A stretch of 52,105 bases of DNA from Alphaproteobacteria bacterium (GCA_018336035.1 JAGXRD010000103.1:1-52105), one strand, 5' to 3'. Counted from the stretch's first letter, positions 36,566 to 46,112 are shown. Numbers and translations are program-made. Notes: generated by a model not told the origin, from the letters alone.

Positions 36566-37630
36566 TCAGTAGGGGAACGGCCAGATGCGCAGCTTCTCCT
36601 TGGTGATCTGCCAGAGCCGGGCCAGGCCATGCGGCTCGACAATCAGGAAGAACACGATCAGGGCACCGAAAACCATGAACTCCAGATGCGACACCAGAGC
36701 CGTGGACAGGTCGAAACCCAGCATGGGGGGCACCCGGGTCAGGAAGATCGGCAACAGCAGGATGAAGAAGGCGCCCAGGAAGCTGCCCAGGATCGAGCCC
36801 AGGCCGCCGATGATAATCATGAACAATGCCTGGAAGGACAGGCTGATGCCGAAACCGTCCGGCTCGGTGGAGCCAAGATAGACAAACAGGTACAGCGCGC
36901 CGGCGATGCCGATATAGAAGGAGGACACCGCAAAGGCGGTCAGCTTCGCCACCACCGGGCGGATACCGATGATTTCGGCCGCGATATCCATATCGCGGAT
37001 CGCCATCCACTGCCGACCCGGATTGCTGCGCACCAGGTTTTTCGCCATCAGTGCCAGAAGGGTCACGACGCTGAGCGCGAAGAGATATTTTTCCATCGGC
37101 GTGTCGACTTCCCAGCCGAACATCTTCAATTGCGGCGCGGTGATGACGCCGGAAGACGCGTAATTGGTGAGCCAGCCCCATTTCACGAACAGCCATGGCA
37201 GGAAGAACTGCGCCGCCAGCGTGGCAACCGCGAGATAGAAGCCCTTGATCCGCAGCGATGGCAGGCCGAAGAACATGCCGACGGCGGCCGTGATCAGGCC
37301 GGCCAATGCAAAAACCACCAGCAGGTTGAGATCAGGGACGCGGGTGGCGATATTCCAGGCTGCCACCGCACCTACGCCCATGAAAGCGCCGGTACCGAGC
37401 GACAACTGGCCGCAATAACCGGTGAGAATATTGAGCCCGAGTGCCGCCAGCGACAGGCAGAGGAACGGGATCAGCAAGGCGGTATAGACATAATTCGTCG
37501 CCACCAGCGGGATGCCGACAAAAGCCGCCAGCATCAGCAGGGCGAAGAAGACGCGGTCCTGCGGAATGGTGAAGATCGCCTGGTCGGCGCTGTAGGTGGT
37601 CTTGTACTGGCCGGATTCGCGGTAGAGCAT
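36566..37630 (-). CDS. Branched-chain-type ABC permease, LivM family
   Basis: A 354-residue polytopic membrane protein. Landmarks are the LivM segment AALGLNILTGYCGQLSLGTGAF, the ATPase-contact loop AIRDMDIAAEIIGIRPVVAK and GGLGSILGSFLGAF. The first 35 residues (YRESGQYKTTYSADQ) are a soluble N-terminal extension typical of the subgroup found beside acyl-CoA synthetases. It follows livH after 16 bp. Confidence 0.92.
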   Translation of the reverse strand: MLYRESGQYKTTYSADQAIFTIPQDRVFFALLMLAAFVGIPLVATNYVYTALLIPFLCLSLAALGLNILTGYCGQLSLGTGAFMGVGAVAAWNIATRVPDLNLLVVFALAGLITAAVGMFFGLPSLRIKGFYLAVATLAAQFFLPWLFVKWGWLTNYASSGVITAPQLKMFGWEVDTPMEKYLFALSVVTLLALMAKNLVRSNPGRQWMAIRDMDIAAEIIGIRPVVAKLTAFAVSSFYIGIAGALYLFVYLGSTEPDGFGISLSFQALFMIIIGGLGSILGSFLGAFFILLLPIFLTRVPPMLGFDLSTALVSHLEFMVFGALIVFFLIVEPHGLARLWQITKEKLRIWPFPY

Positions 37631-37646
37631 GGTCAGGTATCCTTCG

Positions 37647-38531
37647 CTACACGCGTTCGATCAGTTTTTCGCCGAACAGGCCCTGAGGCCGGATCAGCAG
37701 GAAAGCCAGTGCCAGCACATAGGCGAACCAGTTCTCGATGCCGCCCCCTACCAGAGGCCCGATATAGACTTCGGCCAGCTTTTCGCCCGCGCCAATGATC
37801 AGGCCGCCGATGATGGCGCCGGGAATGGACGTGAAACCGCCCAGGATCAGCACTGGCAGTGCCTTGAGCGCAAGGCTGACGATGGCGGGCTGCATACCGA
37901 GCTTGGAGCCCCACATCACGCCGGCAACCAGCGCGACCAGACCGGCAATCGCCCAGACGATAATCCAGATCACATTGAGCGGAATGCCGACCGACTGTGC
38001 CGCCTGATGATCGTCGGCGACGGCGCGCAGCGCGCGGCCGGTGCGGGTCTTCTGGAACACGACGAGCGAGGCCAGCAGGGTGCCGGCGACCAGCGCAGCC
38101 CAGAGATCGAAGGACTGGATCAGAATCTCGCCATCCATCAGGAAGATCGGATCGGTCGGAATGCCGATATCGAGCTGCTTGACGTTGCTGCCCCAGATGG
38201 TCTGGCCGAAGCCATCGAGGAAGAAAGACACGCCGATGGTGGCCATGAACAGGATGATGCCTTCCTGGTTGACCAGGTGGCGCAGCACCAGCCGCTCCAC
38301 CGCGACGGCCAGCAGCACCATCACGCCCACCGTTAAGAGCAGCGACAGCCAGGTCGGCACACCAAGTTCAGTGAAGCCGACGAAGAACAACCCGGCGAAC
38401 AGCACCATCGCGCCCTGCGCGAAGTTGAACACACCGGAGGCCTTGAAGATCAGTACGAAGCCGAGCGCCACCAGAGAATACATGACGCCGGCCATCAGGC
38501 CGCCAATCAGGACTTCGAAGAAGAATGCCAT
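37647..38531 (-). CDS. Branched-chain-type ABC permease, LivH family
   Basis: A 294-residue polytopic protein with the LivH signature (YSLVALGFVLIFKASGVFNF followed by AQGAM) and the ATPase loop AVADDHQAAQSVGIPLN. The pair with the LivM protein forms the pore. It lies 11 bp after livG. Confidence 0.92.
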   Translation of the reverse strand: MAFFFEVLIGGLMAGVMYSLVALGFVLIFKASGVFNFAQGAMVLFAGLFFVGFTELGVPTWLSLLLTVGVMVLLAVAVERLVLRHLVNQEGIILFMATIGVSFFLDGFGQTIWGSNVKQLDIGIPTDPIFLMDGEILIQSFDLWAALVAGTLLASLVVFQKTRTGRALRAVADDHQAAQSVGIPLNVIWIIVWAIAGLVALVAGVMWGSKLGMQPAIVSLALKALPVLILGGFTSIPGAIIGGLIIGAGEKLAEVYIGPLVGGGIENWFAYVLALAFLLIRPQGLFGEKLIERV

Positions 38532-38542
38532 CTCGAGTCCCC

Positions 38543-39334
38543 TTAATGCTGCACGCCAAGATAGGCGTCGATGACGGCCTGACTGCTCTTCACTTCGTCC
38601 GGTATGCCATCGCCGATCTTGCGGCCATAATCGAGCACCACCACGCGGTCGGAGATATCCATCACCACGCCCATATCGTGTTCGATCAGGCAGATGGTGG
38701 TGCCGAATTCGTCATTCACATCGAGGATGAAGCGGCACATGTCCTGCTTTTCTTCCAGGTTCATGCCGGCCATCGGTTCGTCCAGCAGCAGCAGCGTCGG
38801 CTCGGCGGCCAGTGCGCGCGCCAGCTCAACGCGCTTCTGCAGGCCGTATGGCAGCCGGCCCACCGGCACTTTGCGGATCGCTTCGATCTCCAGGAAGTCG
38901 ATGATGCGCTCGCAGAATTCACGATGCTCGATCTGCTCGCGTTCGGCCGGCCCCTTGTAGATGGCTGAAGTAAACAGGCCAGATTTCATCTTAAGCAGGC
39001 GACCGGTCATGATGTTGTCCAGCGTCGACATGCCCTTGAACAGCGCAATATTCTGGAAGGTGCGCGCAATCCCCTGCTTGGCGGCTTCATGCGGGCGCAT
39101 CTGTTTGCGCTTCTCGCCGCGATAGGTGATGGTACCCTGCTGCGGATGATAAAAACCGTTGATGCAGTTCAGCATCGACGACTTTCCGGCGCCGTTCGGC
39201 CCGATGATGGCCAAAATCTCGCGTTCGCGGATCTCGAAGCTGATATCGGTTAGCGCCTTCACGCCGCCAAACGACAGGCTGATATTTTCGACCTTCAACA
39301 GAATGTCGCCGATATTCTTCTCTGGAGCGCTCAT
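38543..39334 (-). CDS. ABC ATP-binding protein, LivG family
   Basis: A 263-residue ATPase. Walker A is GPNGAGKSS; the signature reads LPYGLQKRVELARAL, a normal LivG variant; Walker B is LLLLDEPMAGMN; the switch His is in LIEHDMGVV. It starts 5 bp after the acyl-CoA synthetase stop, so the synthetase and the importer are one operon. Confidence 0.92.
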   Translation of the reverse strand: MSAPEKNIGDILLKVENISLSFGGVKALTDISFEIREREILAIIGPNGAGKSSMLNCINGFYHPQQGTITYRGEKRKQMRPHEAAKQGIARTFQNIALFKGMSTLDNIMTGRLLKMKSGLFTSAIYKGPAEREQIEHREFCERIIDFLEIEAIRKVPVGRLPYGLQKRVELARALAAEPTLLLLDEPMAGMNLEEKQDMCRFILDVNDEFGTTICLIEHDMGVVMDISDRVVVLDYGRKIGDGIPDEVKSSQAVIDAYLGVQH

Positions 39335-39339
39335 CCCGG

Positions 39340-41319
39340 TCAGCCCGCCTTGCGCATCGTCGAATAGGTGGTGGCTTCATCGACCTTCAGATTGGCCTTG
39401 AAAGTGCCGGTCCGGCCGTCCTCGAAGGTGATCTTCGCTTCGACCGCTATCGATGGCTGGCCGGAATACAGTGCCTCGATCAGCGCGCCGTAGCGCTCGG
39501 CAATCGTGCTGCGCCGAACCTTACGGGTGCGCGTCAGTTCGCCGTCATCGGCATCCAGTTCCTTGTGCAGCACCAGGAAACGCTTGATCTGGCTTGCCGT
39601 CATGCTGCTGTCCGACGACAGGTCGCGGTTCACCTGCTCGATGCAGCCGCGGATCAGCGCATAGACCTCGGGCCGGCCGGCCAGGTCGGCATAGGAGGTA
39701 TAGGAGAGGCCGTTGCGCTCGGCCCAGGAGCCGACAGCAGCAAGGTCGATATTGATGAAGGCGGCGACATGATCCCGGCCGTCGCCGAAGGCCACCGCTT
39801 CCTTGATATGCGGGAAGAATTTCAGCTTGTTCTCGACATATTTCGGCGCAAACAGCGCACCATCGGTGAGGCGTCCGACATCCTTGGCGCGGTCGATGAT
39901 GCGGAGGTGGCCGTTGTCGGTGAACACGCCGGCATCGCCGGTATGCACCCAGCCGTCCGCCGTCTTGGTTTCGGCGGTGGCGGCATCGTTCTTGTAGTAG
40001 CCGACGAAGACGCCGGGACTGCGGAACAGCACTTCGCCGGTTTTCTCGTCGATGCGTAGTTCGACGCCCGGTGCCGGCGGACCCACGGTGTCCGGGATCA
40101 CGTCGGTATCGGTATGCATGCACAGATAGACCGTGCATTCGGTCTGGCCGTAAAGCTGTTTGAGATTGATGCCGAGCGCGCGGAAGAAATCGAAGATATC
40201 CGGACCGATCGCCTCGCCGGCAGTATAGGCGAGCCGCAGGCGGCTCAGGCCCAGCACATTCTTGAGCGGGCCATAGACCAGGATTTCACCGAGCGCATAG
40301 AGCAGCCGGTCGGTCAATGCCACCGGCTTGCCTTCCAGGATGTTGCGACCGGCACGGCGCGCCAGCCCGATGAAGAAATGGAACATGCGGCGCTTGATTG
40401 CGCTGGCATCCTCCATGCGGATCATCACCGTGGTGAGCAGGTTTTCCCAGATGCGCGGCGGGGCGAAGAAATAGGTCGGCCCCACTTCGCGCAGGTCCTG
40501 CAGCACGGTATCGGCGGATTCCGGGCAGTTCATGCAGAAGCCGGTCACCGCGCTTTCGACATAGGACAGGAAGTTGTCGCCGACCCAGGCCATCGGCAGA
40601 TAGGCCAGCACCTGGTCGTTTTCGTTCAGCTTGTCGAAAGCCACGGCCAGGTTGGCCGAGCGCACGACATTATCGTGGCTGAGCATCACACCCTTCGGGC
40701 GGCCGGTGGTGCCCGAGGTGTAGCAGATGATCGCAAGATCGTTGCCACTGCCCCTGGCAATCTCGGCATCAATAAAGCCCGGATGCGCCGCATTATAAGC
40801 CGCGCCCTGTTTGGTGACATCGGCCAGGTTGCGCAGGAAGGGCTGGCCGTAATGGCGCAGGCCACGTGGATCGCTGTAGGCGATGATCTCCAGCATCGGC
40901 AGGCGGTCGAGGATCGACAGCAGCTTGTCGACCTGCTCCTGGTTTTCCACCACGGCGAAGCGCGCCTCGGCATGTTCGATCACATACTGGATCTCGTCGG
41001 CCACGCTGTCCTGGTAGACCGGCACCGGAATGGCGCCAAGCGACTGACTGGCCGCCATGGCCCAATAGAGTTCGGGCCGGTTGTCGCCGATGATGGTAAC
41101 CTTGTCGCCGCGCTTCAGTCCCAATGCCGCCAGCCCGCCGGCCAGATCGCGGACCCGGGCATCTACCTCTCCCCAGCTCCAGGCCTGCCAGATGCCGAGC
41201 GCCTTTTCCCGCATGGCGGGGCGGTCGCGGCGATGCTGGGCGTTGTAGGCGAAAAACTTCGGGATGGTGTCACGACCCAACGGGTCGCGCCCATCGGGTT
41301 GACCCGATGTCTCGGACAT
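39340..41319 (-). CDS. Long-chain acyl-CoA synthetase (AMP-forming)
   Basis: A 659-residue ANL-superfamily ligase of the long-chain (FAA1-like) group, which activates a fatty or other hydrophobic acid to acyl-CoA via acyl-AMP. The P-loop is [11 protein letters not shown] at 200-210, and [11 protein letters not shown] and [11 protein letters not shown] are the next core motifs. There is no membrane helix. It heads the operon synthetase-livG-livH-livM-SBP-livF-paaK. This gene order with Liv transporters recurs in alphaproteobacteria and suggests uptake coupled to CoA activation. The exact substrate is unknown. Confidence 0.9.
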   Translation of the reverse strand: MSETSGQPDGRDPLGRDTIPKFFAYNAQHRRDRPAMREKALGIWQAWSWGEVDARVRDLAGGLAALGLKRGDKVTIIGDNRPELYWAMAASQSLGAIPVPVYQDSVADEIQYVIEHAEARFAVVENQEQVDKLLSILDRLPMLEIIAYSDPRGLRHYGQPFLRNLADVTKQGAAYNAAHPGFIDAEIARGSGNDLAIICYTSGTTGRPKGVMLSHDNVVRSANLAVAFDKLNENDQVLAYLPMAWVGDNFLSYVESAVTGFCMNCPESADTVLQDLREVGPTYFFAPPRIWENLLTTVMIRMEDASAIKRRMFHFFIGLARRAGRNILEGKPVALTDRLLYALGEILVYGPLKNVLGLSRLRLAYTAGEAIGPDIFDFFRALGINLKQLYGQTECTVYLCMHTDTDVIPDTVGPPAPGVELRIDEKTGEVLFRSPGVFVGYYKNDAATAETKTADGWVHTGDAGVFTDNGHLRIIDRAKDVGRLTDGALFAPKYVENKLKFFPHIKEAVAFGDGRDHVAAFINIDLAAVGSWAERNGLSYTSYADLAGRPEVYALIRGCIEQVNRDLSSDSSMTASQIKRFLVLHKELDADDGELTRTRKVRRSTIAERYGALIEALYSGQPSIAVEAKITFEDGRTGTFKANLKVDEATTYSTMRKAG

Positions 41320-41364
41320 TCTGTTCGCCTCCTGAACCGCGACGTAACCGTAGCCACGCCGTCG

Positions 41365-41381
41365 TTATCACCCGTTGATAA
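41365..41381. promoter_or_regulatory. 17-bp palindrome, candidate operator
   Basis: TTATCA (41365-41370) CCCGT TGATAA (41376-41381) is a perfect 6-5-6 palindrome, centred about 54 bp upstream of the acyl-CoA synthetase start in the divergent region shared with aconitase. Its position fits a repressor site for the synthetase/Liv operon. The rest of 41320-41595 shows no clear promoter except TACAAT inside the palindrome ACAATATTGT near 41565-41575. Confidence 0.4.
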
Positions 41382-41582
41382 AGCTCCGGGCCAATCCCCG
41401 TCAAGGGGCGGTAGATTCCCTGCTCCGATACCCCGCCTTGTCTTGCCTAAATTTCGACCCCCATTGAACTTTCCTCCAGCCGAAACTGCTTGGCAAAAGG
41501 CCGGTTTTGCGTCACCTATTTGCGGCATCCGCACGGGCCATCCTGCCCGCTCGACCAGCCTTACAATATTGTTTCCGCTACG

Positions 41583-41588
41583 AAAGGA
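41583..41588 (+). promoter_or_regulatory. Shine-Dalgarno that sets the aconitase start
   Basis: AAAGGA ends 7 nt before GTG 41596. It supports translation of the long basic tail. No Shine-Dalgarno precedes the internal GTG at the position where ordinary aconitases begin. Confidence 0.65.
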
Positions 41589-41595
41589 TTGCCCC

Positions 41596-44500
41596 GTGAA
41601 AAAGACCAAGCGCAAGGCCGCGAAGGCGAAGAGCCCGGCCAAGAAAGCCAAGGGCACCAAGAAGGCTGTGAAAGCCAAGAAGGCAGTCAAGGCCGCAAGG
41701 AAGGTGGTAAAGACCAAGAAGGCCGCGAAGAGCGCCAAGAAAGCCGTGAAGGCCAAGAAGGCGGTGAAGGCCGCCAAGAAGGCCGTCACCCGCAAGGCGG
41801 TGAAGAAGGCCGCCAAGAAGGTCGCTGTCGCCCGCAAGAAAACTGCTGCCGTCAGGAAGGCCCCGGTCAAGGCCGGCAAGAGCCCCGTGACCAAGAGCAC
41901 CGGCGCCGCGCGTTCGGTCCCCATCGTCGTGGGGCATGACACTTTGAAGACCCGCCGCACCCTGAAGGTTGGCAACAAGAGCTACGCCTATTACAGCATC
42001 AAGGCCGCCGAGAAGGCCGGCCTGGGCGACCTGTCGCGCCTGCCCTATTCGATGAAGGTTCTGCTGGAAAACCTGCTGCGCTATGAAGACGGCCGCAGCG
42101 TGACGGTCGACGACCTCAAGGCCGTGGCCCAGTGGCTGAAGGACAAGCGCTCGGACCGCGAGATCGCCTATCGTCCTGCCCGCGTGCTGATGCAGGACTT
42201 CACCGGCGTTCCGGCCGTGGTCGATCTGGCCGCCATGCGCGATGCCATGACCAAGCTGGGTGGCGACACCAAGAAGATCAATCCGCTATCGCCGGTCGAT
42301 CTCGTCATCGACCACTCGGTGATGGTGGACTATTCGGCCGCCAAGAACGCCTTCCAGAAGAACGTCGACCTGGAATACGAGCGCAATGGCGAGCGTTACG
42401 CCTTCCTGCGCTGGGGTCAGACCGCCTTCGACAACTTCCGCGTCGTGCCGCCGGGCACCGGCATCTGCCACCAGGTGAACGTTGAATACCTGGCGCAGAC
42501 GGTGTGGACCGGCACCGACGGCAAGACCGAGGTGGCCTATCCCGACACGCTGGTCGGCACTGACAGCCACACCACGATGGTGAATGGCCTGGCCGTGCTG
42601 GGCTGGGGTGTGGGCGGCATCGAGGCCGAAGCGGCCATGCTAGGCCAGCCGATCTCCATGCTGCTGCCGGAAGTCGTCGGCTTCCGCCTCTCGGGCAAGC
42701 CGAAGGAAGGCACCACGGCCACCGATCTGGTGCTGACCGTGACCCAGATGCTGCGCAAGAAGGGCGTCGTCAACAAGTTCGTCGAATTCTACGGCCCCGG
42801 CCTGGACGAGTTGTCGATCGCCGACCGTTGCACGGTGGCCAACATGGCCCCGGAATACGGCGCCACCTGCGGCTTCTTCCCGGTCGATGGCGAAACCATT
42901 GCCTACCTGAAGGCCAGCGGTCGCGACCCCGAGCGCGTCAAGCTGGTGGAAGCCTATGCCAAGGCACAGGGCTTCTGGCGCGGCCCGAAGGCCGTCGATC
43001 CGATCTTCACCGACACGCTGGAACTCGACCTCTCGACGGTCGAGCCCTCGCTGGCCGGTCCGACCCGTCCGGAGGGCCGCGTGCCGCTGAGCCGCGCCGC
43101 TGCCGAGTTCAAGGATGCGATGGGCAACTTCTACGGCAAGAAGACCGCCGTGGACTTCCGCGCCAAGGTCGAGGGCAGCAACTTCGACCTCGGCCATGGC
43201 GACGTGGTGATCGCCGCCATCACCTCCTGCACCAACACCTCGAACCCGAGCGTGCTGCTTGGCGCCGGCCTGCTGGCGCGCAATGCGCTCAAGAAGGGCC
43301 TGACCACCAAGCCCTGGGTGAAGACCTCGCTCGCCCCGGGCAGCCAGGTCGTCACTGACTATCTGGCGCAGTCGGGCGTGCAGAAGGATCTGGATGCTCT
43401 CGGCTTCCAGATCGTCGGCTATGGCTGCACCACCTGCATCGGCAATTCGGGCCCGCTGCCGGACAATATCTCTAAGGCCATCACCGACAATGACTTCGTC
43501 GTCGGCGCCGTGCTGTCGGGCAACCGCAACTTCGAAGGCCGCGTCCATCCGCTGACCAAGGCGAATTACCTCGCCTCGCCGATGCTGGTGGTGGCCTATG
43601 CGCTGGCCGGCAACCTCAACATGGATGTGGCCAACGAGCCGCTCGGCCATGACAAGAAGGGCAAGCCGGTCTACCTGAAGGACATCTGGCCGTCGAACAA
43701 GGAAATTGCTGCCACCGTGCGCAAGTACGTGACGCCCGCGATGTTCAAGAAGCGCTACGCCGATGTGTTCAAGGGCGATCCGAACTGGCGCAAGATCAAG
43801 GTGGATGGCGGCCAGACCTATGGCTGGGATATCACCTCGACCTACGTCCAGCATCCCCCGTATTTCGAGGGCATGAGCACGACGCCGGCACCGATCACCG
43901 ACGTCAAGGGCGCGCGCCTGCTGGCGATCCTGGGCGACAAGATCACCACCGACCACATCTCACCGGCCGGTTCGATCAAGAAGGACGGCCCGGCCGGCAA
44001 ATACCTGACGGATCACAAGGTGAATTACCCCGACTTCAACTCTTATGGTGCCCGTCGCGGCAACCACGAGATCATGATGCGCGGCACATTTGCCAATATC
44101 CGCATCAAGAACGAAATGGTGCCGGGCACCGAGGGCGGCATCACCAAGCACATGCCGGCTGGCGAAGTCATGTCGATCTATGACGCCGCCATGAAGTACA
44201 AGGCCGCCAGCACCCCGCTGGTGATCGTGGCCGGCAAGGAATACGGCAACGGTTCCTCGCGCGACTGGGCGGCCAAGGGCACCATCCTGCTGGGTGTGAA
44301 GGCCGTGATCGCCGAAAGCTACGAGCGTATCCATCGCTCGAACCTCGTCGGTATGGGTGTGCTGCCGCTGCAGTTCCTCAACGGCATGACCCGCTTCGAC
44401 CTCAAGCTCGACGGCTCGGAGAAGTTCGACATCTCCGGTATTGCCGTGGGCCTGAAGCCGCGCATGAAGACGCCGGTGACCATCACCCGCGCCGACGGCT

Positions 44501-44613
44501 CGACCCAGACGATCGAAGTGCTGTGCCGCATCGATACGCTGGACGAGATCGACTACTACAAGAATGGCGGCATCCTGCATTACGTGCTGCGCAACCTGGC
44601 GAAGGCCGCGTAA
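41596..44613 (+). CDS. acnA: Aconitate hydratase A with histone-H1-like N-terminal tail
   Basis: A 1005-residue protein. From about residue 112 it is an ordinary AcnA that isomerises citrate and isocitrate in the TCA cycle, beginning [21 protein letters not shown]. The [4Fe-4S] ligands are C545 (SCTNTSNPS) and C611/C614 ([10 protein letters not shown]), each 110 positions later than in E. coli AcnA, so the tail is a true addition. Residues 1-106 contain about 39 Lys, 30 Ala, 6 Arg and no Asp or Glu, built from repeats such as [17 protein letters not shown], with SPAKK and KSPVTK. This resembles eukaryotic H1 and bacterial H1-like tails. The frame has no stop, and AAAGGA precedes GTG 41596. 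The tail probably binds nucleic acid; AcnA is known to bind mRNA in other bacteria. A strong terminator follows. Confidence 0.92.
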   Translation: MKKTKRKAAKAKSPAKKAKGTKKAVKAKKAVKAARKVVKTKKAAKSAKKAVKAKKAVKAAKKAVTRKAVKKAAKKVAVARKKTAAVRKAPVKAGKSPVTKSTGAARSVPIVVGHDTLKTRRTLKVGNKSYAYYSIKAAEKAGLGDLSRLPYSMKVLLENLLRYEDGRSVTVDDLKAVAQWLKDKRSDREIAYRPARVLMQDFTGVPAVVDLAAMRDAMTKLGGDTKKINPLSPVDLVIDHSVMVDYSAAKNAFQKNVDLEYERNGERYAFLRWGQTAFDNFRVVPPGTGICHQVNVEYLAQTVWTGTDGKTEVAYPDTLVGTDSHTTMVNGLAVLGWGVGGIEAEAAMLGQPISMLLPEVVGFRLSGKPKEGTTATDLVLTVTQMLRKKGVVNKFVEFYGPGLDELSIADRCTVANMAPEYGATCGFFPVDGETIAYLKASGRDPERVKLVEAYAKAQGFWRGPKAVDPIFTDTLELDLSTVEPSLAGPTRPEGRVPLSRAAAEFKDAMGNFYGKKTAVDFRAKVEGSNFDLGHGDVVIAAITSCTNTSNPSVLLGAGLLARNALKKGLTTKPWVKTSLAPGSQVVTDYLAQSGVQKDLDALGFQIVGYGCTTCIGNSGPLPDNISKAITDNDFVVGAVLSGNRNFEGRVHPLTKANYLASPMLVVAYALAGNLNMDVANEPLGHDKKGKPVYLKDIWPSNKEIAATVRKYVTPAMFKKRYADVFKGDPNWRKIKVDGGQTYGWDITSTYVQHPPYFEGMSTTPAPITDVKGARLLAILGDKITTDHISPAGSIKKDGPAGKYLTDHKVNYPDFNSYGARRGNHEIMMRGTFANIRIKNEMVPGTEGGITKHMPAGEVMSIYDAAMKYKAASTPLVIVAGKEYGNGSSRDWAAKGTILLGVKAVIAESYERIHRSNLVGMGVLPLQFLNGMTRFDLKLDGSEKFDISGIAVGLKPRMKTPVTITRADGSTQTIEVLCRIDTLDEIDYYKNGGILHYVLRNLAKAA

Positions 44614-44636
44614 CGCAACACTGCAGATCGCAGACA

Positions 44637-44672
44637 CGAAAACGGCCGGGGAAACCCGGCCGTTTTTTGTTA
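44637..44672 (+). terminator. Intrinsic terminator after aconitase
   Basis: AAAACGGCCGGG (44639-44650), tetraloop GAAA, CCCGGCCGTTTT (44655-44666), then TTGTT. A 12-bp perfect stem with a GNRA loop and a T run makes this a strong match. Confidence 0.93.
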
Positions 44673-44713
44673 TAAGTAGAAGGCGGACTGAAAATAAAGC
44701 TCACGAGGGGGCA

Positions 44714-45424
44714 ATGGAGAAGACAACAAAGAAACTCGCCTTACCGGGAGCGTATGTTTTCGACGAGGATTTTTTTGGACGCCTAAATACTTTCGCATCT
44801 GAGTACGGAAAAACAATCACATTTACCTTTGAATTGTCCGACGGGAGCGAAATTGAAAGCTTGGACTTTACATCACTAAAGCGCATCGAAAACACAAAAT
44901 CCCGGCGCATTAAATCCGTAAAAATCAGCAACGGCTACTCTGAACCCGTGAATTTTAGAATTGATATTCTATCAAATATATTTGGAAACTCAGTAGATGT
45001 CCGCGTAACTGGCCCTGATTCCGATTGCCTGCATTTTTGCGACCGCGCAAATCAAATATTTCTTACGGCGCGTCAATGGTACTCTTGGATAACGCGGCCA
45101 CCTTTCGGAATTCACTATATCCTGTCTTTAATTGGGGTCATCATCCTTGTTGTTGACCTCATGATTTCAATGAAGAGTGAGGCAATACGAATTGGCGCAA
45201 ACTACCAATGGATTTTTACAGTTGCGTTGATCGCAACTTGGCTGCCACTACTGCACGTTCCCCTGAGGCGTTATTTTTTTCCAGTAGCCATTTTTGCTGT
45301 AGGAGATGGGAAACGCCTACTTAAACACATTGAGACTCTTAGAAATACATTGTTCGTCGTTATCGCTCTCGCGGTTGGCGTCAACCTAGCTTCTTCGTTC
45401 ATATACGATACGCTCAAAAGATAA
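44714..45424 (+). CDS. Low-GC orphan membrane protein of unknown function
   Basis: A 236-residue protein that I do not recognise. Residues 1-130 look soluble and beta-rich (ITFTFELSDGSEIESLDFTS, VNFRIDILSNIFGNSVDVRV), then three hydrophobic segments follow: HYILSLIGVIILVVDLMI (about 148-165), WIFTVALIATWLPLLHV (about 180-196) and TLFVVIALAVGVNLASSF (about 215-232). So a cytoplasmic sensing-like domain with a membrane anchor is plausible. Base composition is about 42 percent GC in sampled lines against well over 60 percent in neighbours, with many AAA, ATA and TTT codons, which points to horizontal transfer. The start is ATG 44714 with GAGGGG upstream. It stands alone between a terminator and convergent FKBP genes. 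Confidence 0.75.
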   Translation: MEKTTKKLALPGAYVFDEDFFGRLNTFASEYGKTITFTFELSDGSEIESLDFTSLKRIENTKSRRIKSVKISNGYSEPVNFRIDILSNIFGNSVDVRVTGPDSDCLHFCDRANQIFLTARQWYSWITRPPFGIHYILSLIGVIILVVDLMISMKSEAIRIGANYQWIFTVALIATWLPLLHVPLRRYFFPVAIFAVGDGKRLLKHIETLRNTLFVVIALAVGVNLASSFIYDTLKR

Positions 45425-45456
45425 CCTTGCGCAGGCACTAACTTATCCGCGCAAGG
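45425..45456. repeat. Inverted repeat after the orphan gene
   Basis: CCTTGCGC (45425-45432) and GCGCAAGG (45449-45456) are perfect 8-bp complements with a 16-nt loop, starting right at the stop of the orphan gene. There is no T run, so it is a weak terminator at best, or the edge of the inserted DNA. Confidence 0.5.
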
Positions 45457-45484
45457 CTAGGAGTGAAGTGCATGAAGGAGTCGC

Positions 45485-45538
45485 ATGAAAACTGGGCCTG
45501 TGCGCTGGCCCCGCGTGACGATCGAAGAGCCTTCGTAA
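45485..45538 (+). CDS. Possible 17-residue small protein
   Basis: GAAGGAG lies 7 nt before ATG 45485, a very strong Shine-Dalgarno, and the frame reads MKTGPVRWPRVTIEEPS then TAA. GC content returns to host level here. It could be a genuine micro-ORF or the surviving start of a gene broken when the low-GC gene arrived. No homologue is known to me. Confidence 0.25.
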   Translation: MKTGPVRWPRVTIEEPS

Positions 45539-45548
45539 GAAGCCTTAC

Positions 45549-45980
45549 TTACTTAACGTCGATCAGTTCGACATCGAAGATCAGCGTCGCATTCGGCGGA
45601 ATCACACCGCCGCCGGCGCCCTGCGAACCGTAGGCAAGCTGCGGGGGAATGATCAGGGTGCGCTGGCCGCCCACTTTCATGCCGACGACGCCTTCATCCC
45701 AGCCCTTGATCACGCGACCGCCGCCCAGCGGGAAGGAAAACGGCTGGCCACGCGTGCGCGAGCTGTCGAACTGGCGGCCTTTTTCGCCGGCGATATAGAG
45801 CCAGCCGGTGTAATGCACGGTGGCAGTCTGGCCGGGTTGCGCGGTCGCACCGTTGCCGAGCTTGGTATCGGTATAACGCAGGCCCGATGCGGTAGTCTTT
45901 TCCTGCGCGGTGGCAGGCATAGCCACCATCAGGGCGACAGCAGCGGCGAGACCGGTGAAAGCACGGCGAGACAACGACAT
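45549..45980 (-). CDS. Exported FKBP-type peptidyl-prolyl isomerase
   Basis: A 143-residue isomerase. The N-terminus SLSRRAFTGLAAAVALMVAM is a signal peptide with a twin-Arg pair (RRAF), cut near ATAQE, so it works in the periplasm. The FKBP domain follows: VHYTGWLY, FDSSRTRGQPFSFPLG, VIKGWDEGVVGMKVGGQR and IPPNATLIFDVELIDVK. The start ATG 45980 gives a normal signal; an upstream ATG adds 19 residues before it. It is adjacent to a second, cytoplasmic FKBP gene on the same strand, probably an old duplication. Confidence 0.9.
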   Translation of the reverse strand: MSLSRRAFTGLAAAVALMVAMPATAQEKTTASGLRYTDTKLGNGATAQPGQTATVHYTGWLYIAGEKGRQFDSSRTRGQPFSFPLGGGRVIKGWDEGVVGMKVGGQRTLIIPPQLAYGSQGAGGGVIPPNATLIFDVELIDVK

Positions 45981-46085
45981 CGAAAACAGCTCCGTGTTAA
46001 GGACAGGAATTGGTGTGAAGGATCGTAACGGCGGCAAACTGCCGCGATATTAAGGCAGCAGCGTGGCACCGCGCCTTTACTGAAC

Positions 46086-46112
46086 CGTCCGCTGACGGTC
46101 CGTCAGCGGACG
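46086..46112. repeat. 27-bp perfect palindrome at the FKBP stop
   Basis: CGTCCGCTGACGG (46086-46098), T, CCGTCAGCGGACG (46100-46112). The arms are 13 bp and perfectly matched. The stop codon of the cytoplasmic FKBP gene lies inside it (46103-46105). No T run follows on the minus strand, so it is not a classic terminator, but the RNA hairpin would be very stable. Confidence 0.85.

Noticed and set aside
40114-41595. Upstream extension of the aconitase frame by about 490 codons
   Set aside because: It is antisense to the acyl-CoA synthetase gene and lacks domain content. GTG 41596 with AAAGGA upstream is the supported start.
41620-41900. Repetitive DNA in the aconitase tail, considered as an assembly artefact or frameshift
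   Set aside because: Units are similar but not identical, the frame is uninterrupted into the AcnA core, and alternative frames would lose the core.
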